Assembly: GCA_947425005.1 (NCBI GenBank)
Contig: CANDYP010000097.1
Span: 1-5,371, forward strand
Reading direction: 5' to 3'
Source: Rickettsiales bacterium
GTDB lineage: Bacteria > Pseudomonadota > Alphaproteobacteria > Rickettsiales > UBA1997
Length of the DNA stretch: 5,371 nucleotides
Part shown: positions 1 through 5,203 of the stretch, one piece after another
Layout: every line of letters starts with the position of its first letter
Numbering within the stretch: the first letter of the stretch is position 1
Made by a program: the position numbers and the translations under genes
Notes under the pieces: generated by a model
What the model saw: the letters and a program-made list of their open reading frames with translations, nothing else
Database searches by the model: none
What the model was told of the DNA's origin: nothing

Positions 1-16
1 AGCGCATGCCGGTCAT

Positions 17-38
17 GGGGGTTTTTCGTCACAAACTC
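17..38 (+). repeat. Partial copy of a dispersed-repeat end
   Basis: A 22-nt stretch (GGGGG followed by TTTTTCGTCACAAACTC) matches 5156-5177 at 20 of 22 positions. At the second site it forms the outer end of the 133-bp palindromic element plus 8 flanking bases. The upstream part of a possible element would lie off the left edge, and bases 1-16 do not show the expected G-tract hairpin, so this may be a decayed or solo end. Confidence 0.5.
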
Positions 39-47
39 ATAATTTTC

Positions 48-75
48 TTGAAAAAAATCCTCCAATTTTTAAAAA
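48..75 (+). promoter_or_regulatory. Candidate sigma70-type promoter for the autotransporter
   Basis: TTGAAA at 48-53 (5 of 6 to the -35 consensus) is followed after 16 bp by TAAAAA at 70-75 (4 of 6 to the -10 consensus). Transcription would begin near 82, giving a leader of about 45 nt that is C/A-rich and nearly free of G. The region is AT-rich, so chance matches are easy; this is an inference from position and consensus only. Confidence 0.33.
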
Positions 76-126
76 CCCCGCGCTCCAAAATTCCCAACAC
101 GCCACAACGCCAAACCCCAAATCCCA

Positions 127-2745
127 ATGCCTCAGAAGAATCACCGCTTCTTACAAATTTGTTGTCTATTTTTTTTAGCAAGCGAAGCGCAAGCCGTTAC
201 TCTCACATCTGGACAAACTGACTACACGACAACAGGAAATATTACGACCAGCGGAGTTGGTATTAGCAGCACTCTCGTGGGCACGAGCTCCTCTTACGAC
301 AAAATCAAAAACACTTACACAATCACGACAGGAAATTCCGGCGCTACTTCCAGCGCCTACGGAATTAAGGTCACGGGCGATTACAATCAAATCACCAATG
401 ACGTCGGCGCAGCAATCGTAACCACGGGAAGTTCGGGGCGCGGCATTAGCACGGTCAACCGTGCAACCGTCTTCAACGCGGGCAGCATCAGCACCCAAGG
501 CAGCACCTCTTACGGAATTTACGCCGGCGGCGACAACAATTCGGTCAGTAATTCCGGCTCAATTACCACTAGCAACACCAGCTCTTACGGCATTTACCTC
601 AATGGCGACAACAATTCAGCAACCAACTCCGGCTCAATAAACACGCAGGTTAACGGCATTCGCGTTAGCGGTAACAATTCCACCGTAACCAATTCCGGCA
701 GCGTCACTTCGGCAACTTACGCCATTTACAATGCGGGTTCGGGCACGGTCATTGACAGCTCCGGCACGCTTTCCGGCGGAGTTTTTGTCGGCAGCGGCAC
801 TCTGAATATTTCTGGGGGGAGTATTAGTGGAACTGTGGATGGATCGTCGGGAACCGGCAGTGTAAAGGTCGGATCGAGCTCTTCCCCTTCTGTTAGTTTC
901 AATCAATCTTCGTCTTTTAACAATCTTGACACCCTTACCATTCAGTCGAGCAGCACGCTGAATTCCAGCGCCAGCATTAGCGCTAACACGATTTTAATCG
1001 ACGCCAATTCTGTTTTAACGCTGAACGACGGATCGTCGTTAAGTGGCGCAATTGCTGGCGTAAGCGACTCTGTCGGCACTCTAAATATTTCCGGAATTTC
1101 TTTTGCGTCCAGCGACGCAATTGGAGTTTCCGGCGGCGCTTTGGCGAATCTAAACATTAATTCCGGCGGCTCGGTTGCTGCTGTGAGCGATATTTACGCT
1201 GCCAATATTTTGCTTGCCGGCACATTAAATTTTTCCGGCGCAAATAATTTAACAATTCACGGAAGCCTTGCTGGAAGCGGTGCGGGGACGCTTAACGTCG
1301 GGTCGCAAAATCAAACAATTAGCGGCAATTTTTCTCTTGCCAGTGGCGACGAGTTGGCGGTGACATTAAAAAGCGGCGGGGTTGGAAGCCTTGCTGTTAG
1401 CGGATCTGCAGCGATTGATGCTAATTCAAAATTGGCAATTACAACCAGCGCAAGCCAGGGTTACATTACTAGTGGCACGCAATACAACCTTGCCAGCGCT
1501 GGCTTGGGTTCGTCAATCAATTCAATTTCTGACTCAAATATTTTTGTAAATGGAGCGAATACAAATAGTTACGGATTGCTCGAATTCAGCACCACCGCCA
1601 CTTCCGACAGTTTAATTTTGAATGTGAATCGACTCACGGCGGCCGAAATTACTTCCGACAAAAATGCGCAGAATATTTACCAAGCCTTGAGTGATGCTGG
1701 TGAGGGCAGTGGCAAATTGTTAGAATTTCAAAATTACCTCGACAATTCCGGGTTCAAGGGCGACGCAATGACGAGCGCGTTGAATCAGCTGGCGCCGCAA
1801 GGCAGTAAGGCAGCGCTGGCTACGACCAACAATGTTGTGAGTAATTCGATTAAAATTACAGAAAGTAGATTGGAAAAAACTCGGCGCGGTGAAGTGGTAA
1901 AAGTTTTGAAAAATAGGGCTTGGGCGCAGGGATTTGGCGGATCAGCGCTGCAAAGAGCAATTGCAAATGACGCTGGCTACAAAGCAAATTCGGCGGGACT
2001 TTCTTTTGGCGCTGACCAGGAAATTTCGGATACAGCCTTGGTGGGTGCGGCTTTCAGCTTTGCCAAGTCCAGTGTAAAAGTTTTGAACAGCGTGCAGCAA
2101 AACCTAATCGACAGCTACCAAATTAATTTTTACGGCAGCCAAAATTTTGGAAAATATTTTCTCGATTCGGTGGCGGGGTTTGCCTGGAATCACTTCGATT
2201 CCAACCGCGCCATTACAGCGCTCAACACTAATGCAATGGCTGGATATTCCGGCCAAACTTACGCGCTGAAAATAAAAACGGGCTGGCTGCAAAATCTGCA
2301 ACACGGCTTCAGTCTTAGCCCCGAAGCCTCATTAAATTTCCTGCGAAATAATATTGGCGGCTACAATGAGAAAGGGGCTGGGGAGTTGAATCTGCGCGTT
2401 AGTAGTGTTTCAGCGAATTTTCTGGAAGGTCGCACCGGTTTAAATTTGGGCTACGCCACCAGAATTTCCGAACTTCCGGAATTTAAAAAAGTTGTCGCAC
2501 TTCTAAAAATTTCCTACGGCTACGCTTTTGTGAATGACGCGCCGACAGTGACGGCGGGCTTTGTTGGGCAATCGGGCAGTTTTAATTCCCAAATTTCGCA
2601 CGTAGATCGCGGTAGTTTAAAATTGGGCTTCGAGCTGGATGCGTTCCACAAAGACAACAGCACTTTCAGCGCCGACTACACTTTCGAAAAACGCACGACT
2701 TACGAATCACATTTTATTTTGTTGAAGGTGCGGGAGGAGTTTTAG
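127..2745 (+). CDS. Autotransporter (type Va) with repetitive beta-helix passenger and C-terminal outer-membrane beta-barrel
   Basis: 872 residues, complete. Residues 1-23 form a signal peptide: basic n-region (KNHR), hydrophobic core around 8-18, AQA cleavage motif at 21-23. The mature protein has no cysteine. The passenger (about 24-565) is rich in Ser, Gly, Thr and Asn. Residues 78-217 are imperfect 20-27-residue repeats of the type YGIYxxGDNNSxxNSGSI, followed by GTLNISG-like strands, which fits a right-handed beta-helix. Residues 568-597 are a likely helical linker. The barrel (about 598-872) opens with RAWAQGFGG and ends in alternating hydrophobic residues and a terminal Phe (LLKVREEF), the usual outer-membrane barrel signature. 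By family knowledge the barrel inserts in the outer membrane and exposes or releases the passenger. An adhesin role is inferred; no protease motif is visible. The ATG at 127 is chosen because it directly yields the signal peptide. No Shine-Dalgarno precedes it. A T8 tract lies in the signal-peptide codons. Confidence 0.93.
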   Translation: MPQKNHRFLQICCLFFLASEAQAVTLTSGQTDYTTTGNITTSGVGISSTLVGTSSSYDKIKNTYTITTGNSGATSSAYGIKVTGDYNQITNDVGAAIVTTGSSGRGISTVNRATVFNAGSISTQGSTSYGIYAGGDNNSVSNSGSITTSNTSSYGIYLNGDNNSATNSGSINTQVNGIRVSGNNSTVTNSGSVTSATYAIYNAGSGTVIDSSGTLSGGVFVGSGTLNISGGSISGTVDGSSGTGSVKVGSSSSPSVSFNQSSSFNNLDTLTIQSSSTLNSSASISANTILIDANSVLTLNDGSSLSGAIAGVSDSVGTLNISGISFASSDAIGVSGGALANLNINSGGSVAAVSDIYAANILLAGTLNFSGANNLTIHGSLAGSGAGTLNVGSQNQTISGNFSLASGDELAVTLKSGGVGSLAVSGSAAIDANSKLAITTSASQGYITSGTQYNLASAGLGSSINSISDSNIFVNGANTNSYGLLEFSTTATSDSLILNVNRLTAAEITSDKNAQNIYQALSDAGEGSGKLLEFQNYLDNSGFKGDAMTSALNQLAPQGSKAALATTNNVVSNSIKITESRLEKTRRGEVVKVLKNRAWAQGFGGSALQRAIANDAGYKANSAGLSFGADQEISDTALVGAAFSFAKSSVKVLNSVQQNLIDSYQINFYGSQNFGKYFLDSVAGFAWNHFDSNRAITALNTNAMAGYSGQTYALKIKTGWLQNLQHGFSLSPEASLNFLRNNIGGYNEKGAGELNLRVSSVSANFLEGRTGLNLGYATRISELPEFKKVVALLKISYGYAFVNDAPTVTAGFVGQSGSFNSQISHVDRGSLKLGFELDAFHKDNSTFSADYTFEKRTTYESHFILLKVREEF
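358..777 (+). repeat. Imperfect tandem repeats in the autotransporter passenger
   Basis: About six degenerate repeats of roughly 60-80 bp, encoding residues 78-217. The units start at residues 78, 105, 129, 154, 176 and 198. The best-conserved pair is 511-585 and 586-648, both carrying YGIY, then GDNNS, then NSGSI. The shared core suggests successive beta-helix coils with Asn and Ser in turns. Conservation is visible at DNA level too (for example GGCGACAACAATTC at the GDNNS cores), so unit gain or loss by recombination is possible but not shown. Confidence 0.7.
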
Positions 2746-2796
2746 TTGGGAGGAGGGGTCTCTTTAGGATTGAGTCTAGGAAGCCTCCTCACCAAC
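2745..2796. terminator. Stem-loop between convergent genes, possible bidirectional transcription end
   Basis: GTTGGGAGGAGG (2745-2756) pairs with CCTCCTCACCAAC (2784-2796) as a 12-bp stem with one bulged base and a 27-nt loop. It starts on the last base of the autotransporter stop codon and lies 17 bp from the KilA-N stop. The placement between convergent genes suits a terminator, but no T-run follows on either strand, so it is not a canonical intrinsic terminator. Confidence 0.4.
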
Positions 2797-2812
2797 TCAG
2801 CCCAACCCCCCC

Positions 2813-3634
2813 TCACGGACTCAATTTCTGCGCAGAATTATTTTTTAGCAAAGACCGCAGCTGAGTAATCGCCATTTGATTCAATTGCAAAAGCCGTTGC
2901 GGCTGCGGCAGTTTTTGCCGGATTAACTCAGCGTTAAAACTTTCTAAATTCGCCAGACAAATCAATTGAGTCACGTCGGCGTAGTCGCGCAGGTTGCCTT
3001 CAAGTTGGGGATTTTTTTCGCGCCAATCTTTGGCGGTGATTCCAAACAGCGCCCTGTTCAATAAATCTGCCTCAGTGGCAAAAATAATATTTGCCTCTTC
3101 TTGAGAAATTTGCCGCGGAACTAAATGTTCAGAAATTGCGTCAGTGTGAATGTGGTAATTGATTTTGGTCAACATGCGCTTGGCGTCCCAGCCCAAAGAC
3201 AATCTTTTGTTTTCTTCTTCTTTGAGGCGTTGGAATTCTTTGATTAGGTAAAGCCTAAACTCGGCCGAAACCCAAGAAGCGAATTCGAAGGCAATGTCTC
3301 GATGGGCAAAAGTGCCGCTGCCGTAGCGGCCGGCTTTGGAGGTGATTCCAATTGCGCCGGTATTCTCAATCCACTTACTAGGAGAGAGTACGAAGGTGTT
3401 GGATCCAGCTTCTTGCCAAAAGGGGTCGAATCCGTCCCCTTTAAAATTGGGATTGTTAATTCTCTCCCACAATCCAAGAAACTCGATTGTGCTTTTTGAC
3501 CTCATCCAGTTTTTGACCACATCTTTTGGTTCGTGCGGATTTTTGTGGCGGGCAATGTCGGTTAAGGAGAGGTAATCTTCGTTACCGATTTTAGAAATGG
3601 AGATTTGTAAACCTTGGGCGGTGATGTTTTTCAT
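2813..3634 (-). CDS. KilA-N domain-containing protein (putative DNA-binding protein)
   Basis: 273 residues, complete. The N-terminal part (about 18-137) reads as a KilA-N domain: YLSLTDIARHKNP at 21-33, a basic helix around VVKNWMRSKST (39-49), the WIENTGAIGITSKAGRYG block (88-105) and HRDIAFEFASWVSAEFRLYLIKEFQRLK (111-138). The C-terminal part (about 139-273) contains a TEADLLNRALFG segment (187-198) and a helical tail with Gln, Leu and Asn. I recognise this two-part layout from chromosomal KilA-N proteins of about 270 residues. KilA-N is a domain of phage, plasmid and large-DNA-virus proteins, thought to bind nucleic acid; the cellular role of the chromosomal forms is not established. No phage gene or toxin partner is seen beside it. 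The ATG at 3634 is the only usual start after an in-frame TAA about 57 nt upstream. It has no Shine-Dalgarno but a plausible promoter and palindrome upstream. Confidence 0.88.
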   Translation of the reverse strand: MKNITAQGLQISISKIGNEDYLSLTDIARHKNPHEPKDVVKNWMRSKSTIEFLGLWERINNPNFKGDGFDPFWQEAGSNTFVLSPSKWIENTGAIGITSKAGRYGSGTFAHRDIAFEFASWVSAEFRLYLIKEFQRLKEEENKRLSLGWDAKRMLTKINYHIHTDAISEHLVPRQISQEEANIIFATEADLLNRALFGITAKDWREKNPQLEGNLRDYADVTQLICLANLESFNAELIRQKLPQPQRLLQLNQMAITQLRSLLKNNSAQKLSP

Positions 3635-3687
3635 TTGGCGTGGTGTTGGTTGGTGTGAATTTCGAATGCCTAATTTTAAGCGCTGAA

Positions 3688-3716
3688 ATTATTTGCACTA
3701 GGAAAAATAAAATCAA
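3688..3716 (-). promoter_or_regulatory. Candidate sigma70-type promoter for the KilA-N gene
   Basis: Reading the minus strand, TTGATT (3716-3711) is followed after exactly 17 bp by AATAAT (3693-3688), matching 4 of 6 and 5 of 6 consensus positions. Transcription would start near 3681, giving a leader of about 47 nt to the ATG at 3634. Spacing and position are good; the AT-rich setting keeps confidence moderate. Confidence 0.45.
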
Positions 3717-3721
3717 GTAGA

Positions 3722-3744
3722 TTGTTCTAATTATTTTAGAACAA
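3722..3744. promoter_or_regulatory. 9-bp perfect palindrome upstream of the KilA-N promoter, candidate operator
   Basis: TTGTTCTAA (3722-3730) and TTAGAACAA (3736-3744) are exact inverted repeats separated by 5 bp. The site ends 6 bp upstream of the proposed -35, where a dimeric regulator could act. It lacks a T-run suited to termination of pheS readthrough. Autoregulation by the KilA-N protein is a possible but untested reading. Confidence 0.4.
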
Positions 3745-3875
3745 AGGTTGGGAGGGGTTTTTTTGGGGGGAGTGGCGAAGATTGCGGAAGAGGGGGGTGA
3801 GGAGTTTGGGGCGTTCTGGGAGTTGCAGCCACGCTTTGTCGCTTTTCTCGCTGCGCTCGAAGACGACTCGCGCCG

Positions 3876-3898
3876 GGGCGAAGGCGCAGCCTTCGCCC
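3876..3898. repeat. Perfect 10-bp GC-rich hairpin
   Basis: GGGCGAAGGC (3876-3885), loop GCA, GCCTTCGCCC (3889-3898). It abuts the outer stem of the next structure with no spacer, so the two appear to be one unit. No T-run follows, which argues against a simple terminator and for a REP-like palindromic repeat. Confidence 0.65.
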
Positions 3899-3960
3899 GT
3901 TTTGAGCTAAAAATGACCGTTTAGGTCATTTTTGCCGACCAGGGGTCGGCCGCTCAAAAC
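3899..3960. repeat. Nested three-way-junction palindrome overlapping the pheS 3' end
   Basis: An outer stem GTTTTGAGC (3899-3907) with GCTCAAAAC (3952-3960) encloses two perfect hairpins: AAAAATGACC/GGTCATTTTT (3909-3918 with 3924-3933, 5-nt loop) and GCCGACC/GGTCGGC (3934-3940 with 3944-3950, 3-nt loop). The outer right arm contains the pheS stop codon and its last codon. The three stems tile the 62 bp almost without unpaired bases. Confidence 0.7.
3909..3933 (-). terminator. Probable intrinsic terminator of pheS
   Basis: On the minus strand, about 20 nt after the pheS TGA, AAAAATGACC, loop TAAAC, GGTCATTTTT forms a stem with an A5 side before and a T5 tract after the core. It is preceded by the GC-rich hairpin 3950-3934. 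The A and T tracts would let it work in both directions. The 6-bp core is short, so termination may be partial, leaving readthrough to the KilA-N gene possible. Confidence 0.5.
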
Positions 3961-5000
3961 CCAAAATGTTGCAAAAATCTTACGTCATTTTCGAAGAACA
4001 TTCTGAGGTCGGTGATTCCGTATTTTAGCATTGCCAGACGCTCGATTCCGATTCCGAAAGCGAAGCCTTGGAATTTTTCTGAATCGATTCCGCAGTTCTT
4101 TAAAACGTTGGGGTGAATCATTCCGCAGCCGAGGATTTCCAAGAATTTGTCGTCCCCCAGCAAATTATTTGGGGAATTATTTCCGATTTTAATTCGGCCG
4201 TTCTCGATTGAGTAATTAATGTCAACTTCGGCGGAAGGTTCGGTGAAGGGGAAGAAGCTTGGGCGGAATCTCAGCTCGACATTTTTTACTTCAAAAAATC
4301 TTTCCAAGAAATTTTCCAAACACCATTTCAAGTGGCCCATGTTGACGTTTTCGTCGACGACGAAGCCTTCGAATTGGTGGAACATTGGGGTGTGAGTTTG
4401 GTCGGAATCGCGACGGAAGACTCGGCCCAAAGCCGCGACTTTCAACGGTGGTTGGGTGGTCAGCATTTTGCGAATTTGCGTGTTGGAAGTGTGAGTGCGC
4501 AAAAGCAAATCAGAATTTTGTAAGTAAAAAGTGTCTTGCATCTGGCGCGCCGGATGGTCAGCCGGCATGTTGAGCGCGGTGAAATTGTGGAAGTCGTCTT
4601 CGATCTCGGGGCCTACCGCGAACTCAAATCCAAGTTCGCCGAAAATTTCCTCAATCTCTTGCATTACTTTATTAATCGGGTGAATCAGGCCACGATTTTC
4701 TTTGCGAGTCGGCGCGCTTAAATCAATTTTTTCGCCAGACAATTTTTCGTTGAGTTCAGCAATTTCAAAAAGATTTTTAGCGTCGTCGATTTTTTTAGTA
4801 ACCACGTCGCGCAGTTGATTAACGCGAGCTCCGAAGGCTTTTTTTTCCTCTGCCGGAACGTCTTTGAGTTGAGAAAAAAGTTCCGTCACCAAACCCTTTT
4901 TGCCCAAAAAATTAATGCGAATTTCTTCGAGCTGCTGCTTGTTTTGGATTGCGGAAATTTGCGAATTGAAATCGGCGAGGAGTGTTTCTAAGTTGGTCAT
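3954..5000 (-). CDS. pheS: Phenylalanine--tRNA ligase alpha subunit
   Basis: 348 residues, complete. PheS is the catalytic subunit of the cytosolic alpha2-beta2 phenylalanyl-tRNA synthetase, which charges tRNA-Phe with phenylalanine using ATP. Residues 1-90 are the N-terminal coiled-coil arm. The class II catalytic core follows: motif 1 region LGFEFAVGPEIEDDFHNF (123-140), HPARQMQDTFYL (149-160), LLLRTHTS (165-172), motif 2 GRVFRRDSDQTHTPMFHQFEG (192-212, read with 20 or fewer conserved positions), phenylalanine-pocket segment RPSFFPFTEPSAEVD (246-260), LEILGCGMIHPNVL (287-300) and motif 3 GFAFGIGIERLAML (312-325). Ala314 corresponds to E. coli Ala294 in the amino-acid pocket. E. coli PheS is 327 residues; the extra length is partly an insert at about 263-283, as in alphaproteobacteria. 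pheT is not downstream: a KilA-N gene is. The start has no Shine-Dalgarno, and a palindromic element begins 37 bp upstream. Confidence 0.97.
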   Translation of the reverse strand: MTNLETLLADFNSQISAIQNKQQLEEIRINFLGKKGLVTELFSQLKDVPAEEKKAFGARVNQLRDVVTKKIDDAKNLFEIAELNEKLSGEKIDLSAPTRKENRGLIHPINKVMQEIEEIFGELGFEFAVGPEIEDDFHNFTALNMPADHPARQMQDTFYLQNSDLLLRTHTSNTQIRKMLTTQPPLKVAALGRVFRRDSDQTHTPMFHQFEGFVVDENVNMGHLKWCLENFLERFFEVKNVELRFRPSFFPFTEPSAEVDINYSIENGRIKIGNNSPNNLLGDDKFLEILGCGMIHPNVLKNCGIDSEKFQGFAFGIGIERLAMLKYGITDLRMFFENDVRFLQHFGF

Positions 5001-5036
5001 TATTTTGAAATTTCTGATTTTTTTGTCTGAGGTTGG

Positions 5037-5169
5037 GACGAGAAACCCCCCTACCCCCCTTGTCAGGGGGGGGCTTTGATCGAGTTCGGTTTAAGCCCCC
5101 CTGACAAAAGGGGGGTGATCGAGTTCGGTTTAAGCCCCCCTGACAAGGGGGGTAGGGGGGTTTCTCGTC
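5037..5169. repeat. 133-bp G/C-tract palindromic repeat element with 35-bp perfect terminal inverted repeats
   Basis: The left arm 5037-5071 is the exact reverse complement of the right arm 5135-5169. Each arm reads inward as GACGAGAAA, C6, TA, C6, TTGTCA, G6, so each also contains a small hairpin (C6-TTGTCA-G6 type). Between and into the right arm lie two direct repeats: 5077-5115 (39 bp) and 5116-5152 (37 bp), each TGATCGAGTTCGGTTTAAG, C6, TGACAA, then G6; the first has two extra A. No coding capacity is credible. It resembles MITE-like or REP-like palindromes with C-tract/G-tract arms that are scattered in some bacterial genomes. No flanking target duplication is evident. Confidence 0.85.
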
Positions 5170-5203
5170 ACGAACTCTCTCTAAGTGTAACCCAAATACA
5201 ACA

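Larger units (their letters stand above)
3635..3953. other. 319-bp intergenic region without a convincing gene
   Basis: Between the KilA-N start and the pheS stop. From the KilA-N side it holds a C/A-rich leader (minus strand), the candidate promoter, the 9-bp palindrome, a purine/G-rich stretch on the plus strand (about 3746-3812, with tracts of 4-6 G), and the hairpin cluster 3876-3960. Two short open frames without ATG cross it: minus 3906-3736 and plus 3772-3924 (GTG start). Neither has a ribosome binding site or a recognisable product, so neither is called as a gene. Confidence 0.75.

Noticed and set aside
6..221. Plus-strand 71-codon frame overlapping the autotransporter start
   Set aside because: Out of frame with the autotransporter, no recognisable product; the 127 start gives a proper signal peptide.
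175..498. Minus-strand frames of 66-107 codons inside the autotransporter gene (also 634-906, 942-1157, 2104-2304)
   Set aside because: Shadows of the strongly biased plus-strand coding sequence; no domain, start signal or independent support.
3772..3924. Plus-strand 50-residue frame with GTG start in the pheS/KilA-N gap
   Set aside because: No ribosome binding site, and it runs through the hairpin cluster; composition reflects the repeat DNA.
5060..5065. TTGTCA inside the palindromic arms as a -35 box for pheS or the permease
   Set aside because: Matches 5 of 6 consensus bases, but no -10-like hexamer lies 16-18 bp downstream on either strand.
5037..5169. Reading the direct and inverted repeats as a CRISPR array
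   Set aside because: Only two adjacent repeat units, no unique spacers of regular length, no cas genes; the perfect inverted ends fit a palindromic element instead.
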